Positions 13,940 through 22,920 of a stretch of DNA of 32,644 bases are shown in pieces. The position numbers and the translations under genes are program-made. The DNA comes from Methanothrix sp. (GTDB taxonomy: Archaea; Halobacteriota; Methanosarcinia; Methanotrichales; Methanotrichaceae), in NCBI GenBank assembly GCA_026394565.1, contig JAPKYA010000071.1, positions 1-32,644 of the forward strand, read 5' to 3'. How positions within the stretch are numbered: the first letter of the stretch is position 1; each line of letters begins with the position of its first letter. The notes under the pieces are model-generated. The model did no database searches, was not told where the DNA came from, and saw nothing but the letters and a program-made list of their open reading frames with translations.

Positions 13940-15255
13940 AGCGGCTGGACAAAGCTGCAGAGGCTATTGCCAGGTCGATAATGCATTGCGACAGCATGCG
14001 CGTGATCTCGCATAACGACGCGGACGGGATCACATCCGCAGGGCTGATCTGCAGTGCCCTCCTGCGTGCAGGGATACCTTTTCAGGCCACTCTTCTAAAC
14101 CGGCTGGACGAGTCCGTGCTTGCCGGGCTGGAGGGGCCGGTGGTATTCTGCGATATGGGCAGCGGCAAGCCGGAGCTTATCTCCCGCGTTAAAGATGATT
14201 GCTTCGTTCTGGACCACCACCGGCCCGTGGGTACGCTGGATTGCATGCACCTCAACCCCCATCTCTTCGGCATAGATGGGGCCTTTGAGCTGTCAGCCGC
14301 GGGCACAGTATATTCCGTGGTGCGCCACATGGGCGAGAACTCTGATCTATCCGGCCTGGCGCTCGTTGGTGCCATGGGCGACCGGCAGGGCATGATCGGC
14401 GCGAACAAAACCATTCTGGAAGAGGCCATCGCTTGCGGAGCCGTAGAGGCAAAGCCTGGCTTGAAGATGTCTGAAGACGGCCCGGTAGAGGAAGTATTCC
14501 AGAGAAGCATAGAGCCGCTCCTGGATTTTACAGGCGACATGGAAAAGACCCGCCAATTTTTCGATGATTTAAAGATTAAAGGCAACATAGAGAGCCTGGC
14601 CGGAGATGACCTGGCAAGGCTGTGCACGGCCTTAACTTTGAAATTACTTATGCAGGGGAGCTTTGCCGCGGATTCGATCTTGGGAGAGGCCATCCGCCTC
14701 AAGCATGAGGTAGTGGAAAACTCTCTGGAGATGGTAGAGCTGCTCAACGCCTGCGGCAATAGAGACGTTCCGGGCTTGGGCCTGACACTGTGCCTGCGCG
14801 ATACCGGCGCACTCGAGCAGGCCAGAAGCCTGGCCCAGGAATACAAAGGCCATATCGTGCGGGAGATCGGCATGCTGCGAGAGCAAAATAAGGTGCTGAA
14901 GAACATCCGCTACCTCAAGATGGTGAATATGGAAGCGGGAGCTATTGTGTCGGGACTGGGAATCCGGTATTTATACGCAGATCGTCCCCTCATCACCCTG
15001 AATCATAAGGACGATATGGTCAAGATATCGGCGCGAGGAACCAAGCCGCTCATATCCAGGGGCCTTGACCTATCCATTGCTCTGCGAAAGGCCGCAATGG
15101 CCGTAGGCGGAGTGGGCGGGGGGCACACCATCGCCAGCGGCGCTTCTATCCCACCGGGCACAGAGGATCGATTCCTGGTCGTTCTGGACGAGATTGTGGG
15201 AGAGCAGCTGCATAAAACTGCCGAGGATGCGCCCGAGGTCGAGGATGCGCCGTGA
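13936..15255 (+). CDS. Archaeal RecJ-like DHH/DHHA1 nuclease
   Basis: 439 residues. DHH motifs: SHNDADGITSAG (Asp28, Asp30), CDMGSGKPE (Asp73), DHHRP (93-95) and GAMGDRQG; the C-terminal DHHA1 domain ends in GGVGGGHTIASGASIP. These are the Mn-binding and substrate-binding features of RecJ-like exonucleases; archaeal members act on single-stranded DNA or RNA and some bind the GINS replication complex. The substrate of this one cannot be told. It overlaps rps15 by 4 nt (ATGA) and the Pcc1 gene by 4 nt (GTGA), an arrangement seen in other euryarchaea. The last 15 residues are an acidic tail ([11 protein letters not shown]) of unknown use. Confidence 0.88.
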   Translation: MKRLDKAAEAIARSIMHCDSMRVISHNDADGITSAGLICSALLRAGIPFQATLLNRLDESVLAGLEGPVVFCDMGSGKPELISRVKDDCFVLDHHRPVGTLDCMHLNPHLFGIDGAFELSAAGTVYSVVRHMGENSDLSGLALVGAMGDRQGMIGANKTILEEAIACGAVEAKPGLKMSEDGPVEEVFQRSIEPLLDFTGDMEKTRQFFDDLKIKGNIESLAGDDLARLCTALTLKLLMQGSFAADSILGEAIRLKHEVVENSLEMVELLNACGNRDVPGLGLTLCLRDTGALEQARSLAQEYKGHIVREIGMLREQNKVLKNIRYLKMVNMEAGAIVSGLGIRYLYADRPLITLNHKDDMVKISARGTKPLISRGLDLSIALRKAAMAVGGVGGGHTIASGASIPPGTEDRFLVVLDEIVGEQLHKTAEDAPEVEDAP

Positions 15256-15473
15256 CATGGGCCCGTCTGGTCTTTTGGGGAAAGCAAGCTGAAACTGTGG
15301 CGAGAGCGGTGGAGCCCGATAATCTGCCCAATATGAGCCTTCAGATAGATGCTGACCGCCTCTGCCTGCAATTCTCCACCGAGAAGATAGGCACTCTGCT
15401 CTCCACGGTTGACGATCTACTGATGAACATTAAAATAGCGGAAGAGACACAATCTTGCGCGGAGGAGAGATGA
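15252..15473 (+). CDS. pcc1: KEOPS complex subunit Pcc1
   Basis: 73 residues with the Pcc1 pattern: AVEPDNL near the start, a central two-strand stretch ([15 protein letters not shown]) and the C-terminal helix [20 protein letters not shown]. Pcc1 is the dimerising small subunit of KEOPS, which with Kae1, Bud32 and Cgi121 makes the N6-threonylcarbamoyladenosine of tRNAs. The start is GTG at 15252, overlapping the nuclease stop; GAGGATG lies 7-11 nt upstream. Its own stop overlaps the serS2 start. Other KEOPS genes are not in the window. Confidence 0.88.
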   Translation: MTWARLVFWGKQAETVARAVEPDNLPNMSLQIDADRLCLQFSTEKIGTLLSTVDDLLMNIKIAEETQSCAEER

Positions 15474-16972
15474 AATTCCATTTAGAGGCAAGCTTCCGGC
15501 TGAGCGCGGACGCGGGAGCAGCCGAAGAGGCCGTTTCAGACTTCTTTGGGAAAGCCGGGCCCATATTGCAGAAGGGCGCTCCCGAGGGTCAAGGCGCGAA
15601 GATAACAGAGTGGAAGCTGGCCGGAAACAAGATCGATCTGGTCATCGACAGCGACAGGTATGTACGAGCCCATGATGCGCTTCTCAGGCTGCGCCGGCCG
15701 CTGTCCGAGCTTTTGGGAAAAGAATTTCGTATCGGCGTGCGCGGTCTGGATGTAAATAAATTCGAGATAGAGGTCGAGTCGGAGAGGGCCATCACGCACA
15801 AGATACCCCATGTTCGAGAGATAAAATTTGAGGGCGGCCGACTCCATCTATCACTGGATGTTGGCCCCGACGGGACTTTAGGCCAGTCGGAGATGGAAAA
15901 ACGCATACCGGATAGGATAATCAGCCTTCTGGAAGAGAAGCTGCAAAGCAGCTATGGAGGCAAGACCGAGCACTGGGAGCTGCTCTGGGAGAGCAGCGCC
16001 CGCCAGCCCAAGTTCACTCGCGATCCCACTGAGGAGATGCAAAAGGCGGGCTGGATCAAGCACGGCTCGAGCCGCGGCCAGTGGATCTACGGGCCGGAGG
16101 CGACGCACGTCTTTCGAACCTTCGAGAGAATTGTGCTGGAAGAGATCATCCGGCCCCTGGGCTACAGCGAGATGATCTTTCCCAAGCTGGACACCTGGGA
16201 TGTCTGGAAGAAGAGCGGCCACGCCCAGGGCGTCTACCCGGAGATCTACTTCGTCTGTCCGCCCAAGACTCGCGATCCGGCCTTCTGGGAAGAGGTCATG
16301 GACTATTACAAGGTCACCCATGAGGTGCCCCTCGAGCTGGTCAAGGAGAAGATCGACCTGCCCATCGGAGGCATGTGCTATGCCCAGTGCCCCACCTTTT
16401 GGGGATTTCTGCAGGGCATGACACTACCAAGCGAAGAGATGCCCATCACAGTCTTCGATCGCTCCGGCACCAGCCACCGCTATGAGTCCGGCGGAATTCA
16501 CGGCATCGAGCGCGTGGATGAGTTCCATAGGATCGAGATCGTCTGGCTGGGCACACGCGAGCAGGTGCTGGCAGAAGCGGAGAAGCTGAAGGCCTGCTAC
16601 AAGCACATCTTCGAGGATATCCTGGAGCTGCACTGGAGGACGGCCTGGGTCACACCATGGTTCATGGCCCAGGAAGGAAAGACGGGCCTCGCCGAGATGT
16701 CGGGAGCTGGCACCGTGGACTACGAGGCCGTGCTGCCCTACAACGGCAATTGGATTGAGTTTCAGAATCTGTCAGTAAACGGAGAGAAGTATCCCAAGGG
16801 CTTCACGGTTAAGTCGCAGTCCGGGGACCCGCTCTGGTCGGGATGCAGCGGCGTGGGTCTGGAGCGCTGGGCCTCGGCATTCCTGAGCCAGAAGGGGCTG
16901 GACAGCGCCAACTGGTCGGAGGAGTTCAAGAAGCGCATCGGAGAGATGCCCAAGGGGATCAGGTTCCTCTGA
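15470..16972 (+). CDS. serS2: Type-2 (methanogen-type) seryl-tRNA synthetase
   Basis: 500 residues, close to the Methanosarcina barkeri enzyme in length and in nearly every block. Charges tRNA-Ser (and Ser onto tRNA-Sec where present). Domains: methanogen-specific N-terminal tRNA-binding domain about 1-165 ([16 protein letters not shown]), then a class II core with motif 1 near 215-240, motif 2 [21 protein letters not shown] (from about 329) and motif 3 [12 protein letters not shown] (456-467). The unusual active-site zinc ligands are Cys in GGMCYAQCP, a Glu in the motif 2 region and Cys459. It can be mistaken for ThrRS because of the zinc site. The ATG at 15470 follows GGAGGA and overlaps the Pcc1 stop. 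This enzyme type is almost confined to methanogens and is the best taxonomic marker in the window. Confidence 0.95.
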   Translation: MKFHLEASFRLSADAGAAEEAVSDFFGKAGPILQKGAPEGQGAKITEWKLAGNKIDLVIDSDRYVRAHDALLRLRRPLSELLGKEFRIGVRGLDVNKFEIEVESERAITHKIPHVREIKFEGGRLHLSLDVGPDGTLGQSEMEKRIPDRIISLLEEKLQSSYGGKTEHWELLWESSARQPKFTRDPTEEMQKAGWIKHGSSRGQWIYGPEATHVFRTFERIVLEEIIRPLGYSEMIFPKLDTWDVWKKSGHAQGVYPEIYFVCPPKTRDPAFWEEVMDYYKVTHEVPLELVKEKIDLPIGGMCYAQCPTFWGFLQGMTLPSEEMPITVFDRSGTSHRYESGGIHGIERVDEFHRIEIVWLGTREQVLAEAEKLKACYKHIFEDILELHWRTAWVTPWFMAQEGKTGLAEMSGAGTVDYEAVLPYNGNWIEFQNLSVNGEKYPKGFTVKSQSGDPLWSGCSGVGLERWASAFLSQKGLDSANWSEEFKKRIGEMPKGIRFL

Positions 16973-17129
16973 TCCAGATGGCGCATTTTTACATTTTTTG
17001 GCTCCTCGCGGTTTCGAGTGGATAATAGAACAATCGAGTCCTCGTGTGATTCTTGTGTCGGTGGTAGTTTGTAGCCATTTGTTTAAGACGTCAGAAAGGA
17101 TCATTACAGATTCCGCCCTTGAATATTGC

Positions 17130-18041
17130 GTGGTTTCTTTGGCTGGCTACAACCTCCTGCCCTCAAATGTCCTTGAAGACCGCGCCCGCGCCGCTGTGGC
17201 CTGTCTACAATCCTGCGACCTCTGCCCCCGCCGCTGCGGCGTTAACCGCCTTGCCGACGAGCGCGGCTTCTGCCGCACCGGCCGGCGGGCCCGCGTGGCC
17301 AGCTTTGCCCCTCACTTCGGCGAAGAGGCTCCCCTGGTAGGCCGCGCAGGCTCGGGAACCATCTTCTTTTCCGGCTGCAACCTCTCCTGCGTCTTTTGCC
17401 AGAACTACGACATCAGCCAACAGGACGAGGGCCGGGAGGTCTCGGCCCAAGCGCTGGCGCGCATGATGCTGGCGTTGCAACGCCAAGGTTGCCATAACAT
17501 CAACTTCGTCACGCCTACCCACGTCGTCCCGCAGATCCTAGAGGCGCTGGTCATGGCCAAAGAAGAGGGCCTCAATGTGCCCTTGGTTTACAACAGCAGC
17601 GGCTATGACTGCGCAGACACTCTGCGCCTGCTGGAGGGCGTTTTCGATATCTACATGCCCGATGCCAAGTACGGCTCAGACGAGCCGGCCCTCAAGTATT
17701 CCAACGCGCCGGGCTACACCGGCGTCATGAAGGCGGCCATATGGGAGATGCACCGCCAGGTGGGAGATCTGGTTATAGACGAGGACGGCATCGCCGTGCG
17801 CGGGCTTCTCGTCCGCCACCTCGTCCTGCCCGAGGGCGCAGCCGGGACCGCGGAAGTGGTCCGCTTCCTGTCTGAGGAGATCTCCCCGAACACCTACCTG
17901 AATGTCATGGACCAGTTTCGACCGGAGTACAACGCCTGCCGCTTTCCCGAGCTGAACAGACCCATCACCGGGCGGGAGTACGCCCATGCCCTGCGCCTGG
18001 CCGCTGCCGTGGGCCTCTCGCGAGGACTGGCAATGCTTTAA
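17130..18041 (+). CDS. Radical SAM protein, PflA-related (COG1313 type)
   Basis: About 303 residues. The N-terminal zinc-like cluster SCDLCPRRCGVNRLADERGFC precedes the radical-SAM site GCNLSCVFCQN (C-x3-C-x2-C), followed by HNINFVTPTHVVPQ, DIYMPDAKYGSD and LVRHLVLPEG. This matches COG1313 proteins (PflX, uncharacterised PFL-activase homologues) common in methanogens; substrate unknown, and it should not be called a pyruvate-formate-lyase activase. The start is uncertain: the frame is open from 16998 with only TTG/GTG codons; GTG at 17130 is picked because family similarity begins near GYNLLPSNVLEDRA. No clear ribosome site. Confidence 0.8.
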   Translation: MVSLAGYNLLPSNVLEDRARAAVACLQSCDLCPRRCGVNRLADERGFCRTGRRARVASFAPHFGEEAPLVGRAGSGTIFFSGCNLSCVFCQNYDISQQDEGREVSAQALARMMLALQRQGCHNINFVTPTHVVPQILEALVMAKEEGLNVPLVYNSSGYDCADTLRLLEGVFDIYMPDAKYGSDEPALKYSNAPGYTGVMKAAIWEMHRQVGDLVIDEDGIAVRGLLVRHLVLPEGAAGTAEVVRFLSEEISPNTYLNVMDQFRPEYNACRFPELNRPITGREYAHALRLAAAVGLSRGLAML

Positions 18042-18068
18042 TGCCTGGCGGCCCCAATTACTAAACAG

Positions 18069-18494
18069 ATGATTCCCTTTGAGTACCTGGAGCATACCGC
18101 CGACATAAAGTTCCGAGCCTACGGAAAGACGCCGGAAGAGATGCTCTCTAATGCCGCTGCCGCCCTCTTCCAATCCATGGTGGAGCCTACTACGATTGCC
18201 GTCAAAGAGACCTGGAAGGTGGAGCTGGAGGCCTCTGATCTTGAGGAGCTGGCCTATCAATGGCTCTCCGAGATCGTCTTTCTCTTCGAAACAGAGTCGA
18301 CGGTCTTCGCCACCTTTTCAGTCAAGCTGCAGCAAGACAGGAATGAATCTTGGAAGCTTCAGGCCGAGATTGGGGGCGAGAGGATGGATCTGTTGAGACA
18401 TGCCTTCGAGAATGAGGTCAAGGCCGTCACCCGGCACAAGTTCGGCATCAAGAAGAATGACGTGTGGTGCATTCAGGTTATTTTGGACGTGTGA
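18069..18494 (+). CDS. Archease
   Basis: 141 residues, normal size. Signature parts: FEYLEHTADIKFRAYGKTPEEM at the start (the His-Thr-Ala-Asp calcium site) and AVTRHKFGIKKND near the end (K-A-x-T-x-H). Archease activates RtcB turnover and guanylation and prevents it stalling. The gene is followed 2 bp later by rtcB, the partner it serves, so co-transcription is near certain. It begins 27 bp after the radical SAM gene and may be read with it. Confidence 0.95.
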   Translation: MIPFEYLEHTADIKFRAYGKTPEEMLSNAAAALFQSMVEPTTIAVKETWKVELEASDLEELAYQWLSEIVFLFETESTVFATFSVKLQQDRNESWKLQAEIGGERMDLLRHAFENEVKAVTRHKFGIKKNDVWCIQVILDV

Positions 18495-18496
18495 TT

Positions 18497-19924
18497 ATGG
18501 CAGATATCATCAAGATCAACGATAATATTTACGAGGTGCCCATCGGCTACCGACCGGGCATGCGCGTGCCTGGGCGAATTTTCGTCTCAGCGGCGCTGCG
18601 GGAGATGGTGGAGCCGGGAACGATAGATCAGGTGGCCAACGTTGCCACCCTGCCCGGCATTGTCAACTACTCCATGGCCATGCCCGATGCTCACTTGGGC
18701 TACGGCTTTCCCATCGGCGGCGTGGCTGCCTTTCGCGAGGAGGAGGGCATCATCAGCCCGGGCGGGGTGGGCTTTGATATCAACTGCGGCGTGCGCCTGC
18801 TGCGCTCTGATCTGCAGGCGACGAGCGTGCAGCCGCTCATCAATACCCTCATCGATGCCCTCTTCGAAGCCATCCCCTCCGGCCTGGGGACCACGGGCCA
18901 ACTGCATGCCAGTGACCAGCAGCTTACCGAGACTTTCATCAACGGCTCCAAATGGGCGGTGGAGGAGGGCTACGGCTTTGAGGCAGACCTGTCCCACTGC
19001 GAGGAGAGCGGGCACATGCCTGGAGCCGATCCATCCCAGGTGAGCGTGAAAGCCCGTAAGCGCGGTCGACCCCAGTTGGGAACACTTGGCAGCGGCAACC
19101 ACTTCCTGGAGATTCAGAGGGTGGAGGAGATCTTTGATGAGCCAGTGGCAAAAAAATTCGGCCTCTTCAAGGGCCAGATTACGGTTATGATCCACTGCGG
19201 CTCGCGGGGAGCCGGACATCAGATCTGCACCGATCATCTGGAGGTCCTATCCCGGGCGGTGAAAAAGTACAACATCGACATTCCTGACAAGCAACTGGCC
19301 TGCGCGCCCCTGGGCTCGCCCGAGGCCGATCATTACTTCGGGGCAATGGTCTGTGCCGCCAACTACGCCTGGGCCAACCGGCATATCATTGCCCACTGGA
19401 CGCGAGAGGTCTTCGATAGGTACTTCCCCGGCTCCAAGCTGGATCTGGTCTATGACGTGGCCCACAACGTGGCCAAGATCGAGGAGCATGAGGTGGACGG
19501 CCAAAGGGAACGCCTTTATGTGCACCGCAAAGGGGCCACGCGGGCCTTCGGCCCCAGCAGAAGCGAGGTTCCGGACGCCTACCGGGCCGTAGGCCAGCCC
19601 GTGCTCATACCGGGCAGCATGGGAACGTCTTCCTACGTCCTCTGCGGCAGCGACCGGGCCCAGGAACTCACCTTCGGCTCCGCCTGCCACGGTGCTGGCA
19701 GGGTCATGAGCCGCAGCCAGGCCCTCAAGCTGTTCACAGGCAAGAATGTGAAAGCCGCCCTGAACAGAGACGGCATCGTGGTCAAGTCCACCTCTCCAGG
19801 CATGCTGGCCGAGGAGGCCCCTCAGGTCTACAAGCCATCCGGAGATGTGGTGGACGTTGTCCATAATCTGGGCATTGCCACCAAGGTGGCCCGGCTGGTG
19901 CCGCTGGGGGTATCAAAGGGATAA
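18497..19924 (+). CDS. rtcB: RNA-splicing ligase RtcB
   Basis: 475 residues, no intein. RtcB joins 2',3'-cyclic phosphate (or 3'-phosphate) to 5'-OH ends with GTP and Mn2+, sealing tRNA halves after intron removal. Expected residues are all present: Asp94 and Cys97 (GFDINCGVR), His202 (GSGNHFLE), His233 (IHCGSRGAGH), His323 (YDVAHNVAKIEE), and the guanylated nucleophile His398 (SACHGAGR). These fall in the same order and nearly the same spacing as in the Pyrococcus enzyme. The ATG at 18497 is chosen over an in-frame GTG inside archease because the protein then starts normally (ADIIKINDNIYEVP). An inverted repeat at 19987-20008 follows. Confidence 0.97.
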   Translation: MADIIKINDNIYEVPIGYRPGMRVPGRIFVSAALREMVEPGTIDQVANVATLPGIVNYSMAMPDAHLGYGFPIGGVAAFREEEGIISPGGVGFDINCGVRLLRSDLQATSVQPLINTLIDALFEAIPSGLGTTGQLHASDQQLTETFINGSKWAVEEGYGFEADLSHCEESGHMPGADPSQVSVKARKRGRPQLGTLGSGNHFLEIQRVEEIFDEPVAKKFGLFKGQITVMIHCGSRGAGHQICTDHLEVLSRAVKKYNIDIPDKQLACAPLGSPEADHYFGAMVCAANYAWANRHIIAHWTREVFDRYFPGSKLDLVYDVAHNVAKIEEHEVDGQRERLYVHRKGATRAFGPSRSEVPDAYRAVGQPVLIPGSMGTSSYVLCGSDRAQELTFGSACHGAGRVMSRSQALKLFTGKNVKAALNRDGIVVKSTSPGMLAEEAPQVYKPSGDVVDVVHNLGIATKVARLVPLGVSKG

Positions 19925-19986
19925 CTAGAGGAAAACGGAAACGGTGTCTCTCATCGCGAGGATATCCGCAGAGGTGCAGAGGGCGA

Positions 19987-20008
19987 AAGGTCCATTCAGG
20001 CGGACCTT
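19987..20008 (+). terminator. Inverted repeat after rtcB
   Basis: aaggtcc (19987-19993) and ggacctt (20002-20008) form a 7-bp stem with an 8-nt loop about 63 bp after the rtcB stop. No T-run follows, so terminator function is uncertain. A TATA-like tttattataa at about 20042-20051 precedes the next gene. Confidence 0.35.
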
Positions 20009-20089
20009 CCGGCTCAGTGCCTATGCATATCTACAGAGAGTTTTTATTATAACAGCAAGAACCAAATAGCTTGCCGATCCACATAATGG

Positions 20090-20581
20090 ATGACTATGAA
20101 GCTGAAGATAAAGATTACCGGGCCGAAAGTCCATGAGGTAGGCTACAGATACTTCCTGATGAGCAATGCCATAGACATGGGTCTCAAAGGCTTCCATGCT
20201 CGCAATAGAACCGGAGAAAATGTGCCGGAAGTAATAGCTCTGGTCGAAGGCGATGAAGAAACAATTGCGGATTTTAAGAAGCTGGTAGAAACCCAAAAAC
20301 CCGAACAATCCCAGGTATCGAGCATTGCTTTTGAGGATTATGAGGGGGAAATTATGAAGACTGAGAGCTATGCTCAAATTTGCTCAGCAATCCAGTTGAA
20401 CAAGGCAATTCCGTTACTCCTGGATATGAGAAATGATCTCAAAGCAGTGCGGAAAACCTCAGATATGACGCTAGATGAGATCAAAGGCATGAGGGAAGAC
20501 ATCCAGCAGGGATACGCAATGACTCTCAGACAGGTGCAATCAGAGATCAGAGCCATAAAAGAACGCTTAGGCATGCATTAA
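20090..20581 (+). CDS. Acylphosphatase-like domain with coiled-coil C-terminal extension
   Basis: 163 residues. Residues about 4-88 follow the acylphosphatase fold: KIKITGPKVHEVGYRYF has the phosphate-binding loop with the catalytic Arg (GYRYF), then DMGLKGFHARNRTG with an Asn in the expected area, and VIALVEGDEETIADFKKLVE. Acylphosphatases hydrolyse carboxyl-phosphate bonds. Residues about 95-163 are an extra helical, coiled-coil-like tail (LLLDMRNDLKAVRKTSDM, REDIQQGYAMTLRQVQSEIR) absent from ordinary 90-residue enzymes. The loop departs from the usual GRVQGVGFR, so catalytic activity should not be assumed. The tail suggests oligomerisation or partner binding. It ends 3 bp before trmJ. Confidence 0.7.
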   Translation: MTMKLKIKITGPKVHEVGYRYFLMSNAIDMGLKGFHARNRTGENVPEVIALVEGDEETIADFKKLVETQKPEQSQVSSIAFEDYEGEIMKTESYAQICSAIQLNKAIPLLLDMRNDLKAVRKTSDMTLDEIKGMREDIQQGYAMTLRQVQSEIRAIKERLGMH

Positions 20582-20584
20582 CTG

Positions 20585-21328
20585 ATGAAATTAAGGGTCG
20601 TCCTGGTCGAGCCCCTCTATGAAGGCAATGTGGGCTCCGTGGCAAGGGCCATGAAGAACTTCGGCTTTCACGAGCTGGTGCTGGTCAATCCCTGTAAGAT
20701 CGAGGACTTCGGATCAGCCATGGCGTCGCACGCCAGGGATGTCCTGCAGATGGCTCGCACCTTTGCCGGCCTGCCGGAGGCTCTGGTAGGAGCCAATCTG
20801 GTGGTGGGCACTACGGGAAAAAGGCTGGATGAGGCGCAGCATCACCTGCGTCTGCATCTGCGCGTGCCCTGCTTCACCCCGGCGGAGCTGGCCGGCAAGT
20901 TGCAGGGAAAAGAGGGAACTGTGGCGCTGCTCCTGGGCAGGGAGGACTGCGGCCTGAATTCCGAGGAGCTGGCCCTCTGCGACATGCTGGTCTCCATACC
21001 TACCAGCAGCGAGTATCCGGTCATGAACCTCTCTCACTCTGCAGCCGTGCTCTTCTACGAGCTGTCCCAAAACGATAACGGAAAATGCTGCCAAGTGGAG
21101 ATGGCCCGCGGGGAAAGCCTGGCTCTGCTGCAGGAGCGGATAAGATCGCTCCTCGCCGAGGTCAGCTATCCTGTGCATAAAGTGGAGTTCACCCTGCTCA
21201 TGCTGCGGCGCATCCTGGGCCGGGCGGAGCTGACGGAGAGAGAGGCGCGCACCCTGCTCGGCTTGATAAAGAGAATTCGCTGGCGGATAGCAGGCTGCGG
21301 GAAACCGGAAAGTCCAGAACAAAGCTGA
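20585..21328 (+). CDS. trmJ: TrmJ-like SpoU-family tRNA 2'-O-methyltransferase
   Basis: 247 residues, the usual TrmJ length. SPOUT/SpoU motifs: VEPLYEGNVGSVARAMKNFGF (motif 1), VALLLGREDCGLNSEELALC (motif 2) and IPTSSEYPVMNLSHSAAVLFYEL (motif 3, part of the trefoil knot that binds S-adenosylmethionine). The C-terminal helical region (KVEFTLLMLRRILGRAELTEREARTL) is the TrmJ dimer/tRNA extension. TrmJ methylates ribose 32 of tRNA; the archaeal enzyme mostly makes Cm32. It starts 3 bp after the acylphosphatase-like gene and ends 6 bp from the convergent nreA. Confidence 0.9.
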   Translation: MKLRVVLVEPLYEGNVGSVARAMKNFGFHELVLVNPCKIEDFGSAMASHARDVLQMARTFAGLPEALVGANLVVGTTGKRLDEAQHHLRLHLRVPCFTPAELAGKLQGKEGTVALLLGREDCGLNSEELALCDMLVSIPTSSEYPVMNLSHSAAVLFYELSQNDNGKCCQVEMARGESLALLQERIRSLLAEVSYPVHKVEFTLLMLRRILGRAELTEREARTLLGLIKRIRWRIAGCGKPESPEQS

Positions 21329-21334
21329 AAAAGC

Positions 21335-22516
21335 TTAAAACTCCATCAGGCTCCTCTGTACCGGCGCGGCCAGCAGCTTGGCCTCCTTGCGCCACTGCCC
21401 CGACGGCGTTCTGATCCTCTTTTCCATCTCTGCCATAGCCTCCGTAAGGCTTGCGAAGCGCTGGGGCGCGGCCTGCATTGCCCTTCTCGCCACCTCCCGT
21501 ACCACCCACACACCCAGGGGGGCCCAGTAGGCTTCCGAGATCTCCCGCACTGCCAGCACCGCCGCCTGGCGGCCCCGGCCGGCGAGGTGCTCCAGCACAG
21601 CCAGCCTTGCCGCATAGTAGCCGCCCGCCAGGGAGCTGTACTCCTTCTTGGGTCGCGCGTCCTCCCTGTCCCCGCCGATGAAACCCTCCTCAGCCCAGAC
21701 AGATCGGGCCATCCAGATCTCCACCAGCTCGAAGCTGAAGGGCCTAGGCATTAGCAGGATCTCGAAGTGATTTCCCAGATTCTCCCCGGAGAAGAGATAG
21801 TAATCGTTTACCATCGGCCCGTCCAAAACAGTCTCCTTGAGAAGCTTGCCGATCATGTCGTCCGAGGCGGTAATGGACCAACGGGTGGGCACTAGCTTTC
21901 TCTTCTTGCCCAAAAGGCCCAAGGAAAGCATGCGGGAGATGTGATCAGTGCCGATGCCTGAGGTATAAAGCTCGCCCACGGCTGCGGCTGCACCGGCATC
22001 CCTGTCCTCTACCATCTGGTCCACCTTCCTGGGAATGATGGGGTTAGTGGTGATCTGCATCCCCAACATTTCACCGGATGGCCCGGAAGGGGAGAGAACG
22101 CCGTCAAACTGCAGCCGGCCCTGGGGCGGCCTGTAAAATGAGACCTCGGTGCCTACCGGAGCTGAAGACAGGGCGATCTGCTGCATGGCCTCCAGCAGCT
22201 TTCCCGGTGCCTGCGCCTCTTTTATTACTATCTTGCTCTCGGAGCGCACCAGCGCCGAGCGCGCTGCTATGATTTCGCCGATGTCCATGCCAAGACCAGG
22301 CGGCTCCATGATCCTCCCAGGGCTGCCGCCCGCCGGCACCATGGGCCCGGCCCTCACCAGCGGATAGCCGTGCCTGCCCACGAAGACCTCGGGCGGGGAC
22401 ATGCCCTCCAGGCTGCGGCCGATGCGGGGCAGAGCTGCCGTCTCCTCCAGGCGGCGCAGTATGGGGCAGACGGGCCGGCCGCACAGCCCCCGGCCTTTGC
22501 AGGTGATGCATTTCAT
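21335..22516 (-). CDS. nreA: NreA-type archaeal DNA repair protein with C-terminal PIP box
   Basis: 393 residues. The N-terminal zinc site is [17 protein letters not shown] (Cys3, 6, 12, 17), followed by the conserved [19 protein letters not shown] and later [30 protein letters not shown] and [18 protein letters not shown]. The final residues QRSLMEF fit the QxxLxxF PCNA-interaction box reported for archaeal Nre proteins. Haloarchaeal and crenarchaeal studies link Nre to DNA-damage tolerance; the activity is unknown. An AAGG lies immediately before the ATG. Divergent from hisI across 65 bp; convergent with trmJ. Confidence 0.92.
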   Translation of the reverse strand: MKCITCKGRGLCGRPVCPILRRLEETAALPRIGRSLEGMSPPEVFVGRHGYPLVRAGPMVPAGGSPGRIMEPPGLGMDIGEIIAARSALVRSESKIVIKEAQAPGKLLEAMQQIALSSAPVGTEVSFYRPPQGRLQFDGVLSPSGPSGEMLGMQITTNPIIPRKVDQMVEDRDAGAAAAVGELYTSGIGTDHISRMLSLGLLGKKRKLVPTRWSITASDDMIGKLLKETVLDGPMVNDYYLFSGENLGNHFEILLMPRPFSFELVEIWMARSVWAEEGFIGGDREDARPKKEYSSLAGGYYAARLAVLEHLAGRGRQAAVLAVREISEAYWAPLGVWVVREVARRAMQAAPQRFASLTEAMAEMEKRIRTPSGQWRKEAKLLAAPVQRSLMEF

Positions 22517-22581
22517 CCTTATTCTATCCTTATTCTCTCTGCAACAAGGCCCTTATAGGCTATATCACTATTATCCTCTCG
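22517..22581. promoter_or_regulatory. Shared divergent promoter of nreA and hisI
   Basis: ccttataggc at about 22551-22560 reads as a TATA box on both strands (gcctataagg on minus). Counting about 27 nt from it puts the plus start at the hisI ATG (leaderless) and the minus start about 13 nt before nreA. One symmetric box may serve both genes. Confidence 0.5.
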
Positions 22582-22920
22582 ATGACTGACAGGTTGATCC
22601 CGGCTATTGCTCAGGACGCCAAGACCGGCGAGGTGCTCATGCTGGCCTACATGAATGATGAGGCCCTTGCTAAAACCAGGGAGATGGGCAAGGCCTATTA
22701 CTGGTCCCGCTCGCGAAAGAAGCTCTGGCTGAAGGGCGAGTCCTCCGGGCATTTTCAGCGGGTGTTAGAGATCAGGATCGACTGCGACGAGGATGCGATC
22801 CTCCTTTTAATCGAGCAGGAGGGCGGAGCGTGCCATACCGGCTACAGGTCCTGCTTCTATCGCACCCTGGACGGCAAGGTGGTTGGGGAGAAGGTCTTCG
22901 ATCCCCAGGACGTCTATTGA
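22582..22920 (+). CDS. hisI: Phosphoribosyl-AMP cyclohydrolase
   Basis: 112 residues. Opens the adenine ring of PR-AMP in histidine synthesis. Signature blocks: [68 protein letters not shown]; the cysteines of DCDED, GACHTG and SCFY are the zinc/Mg site. The N-terminus is about 8-10 residues shorter than in many homologues but no earlier start is available. No ribosome site; placement of the TATA box suggests a leaderless mRNA. The stop overlaps the ATG of the following radical SAM gene by one base, so they form an operon. No other his genes are in the window, so the pathway is dispersed. Confidence 0.95.
   Translation: MTDRLIPAIAQDAKTGEVLMLAYMNDEALAKTREMGKAYYWSRSRKKLWLKGESSGHFQRVLEIRIDCDEDAILLLIEQEGGACHTGYRSCFYRTLDGKVVGEKVFDPQDVY

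Noticed and set aside
15455-16972. Threonyl-tRNA synthetase as first thought for this gene
   Set aside because: The N-terminal domain and the whole core follow the methanogen type-2 SerRS; the zinc active site shared with ThrRS caused the resemblance.
17119-17340. Short alternative-frame ORF at the start of the radical SAM gene
   Set aside because: Alanine/proline-rich translation with no family; the radical SAM frame covers the same DNA with clear CxxCxxxC motifs.
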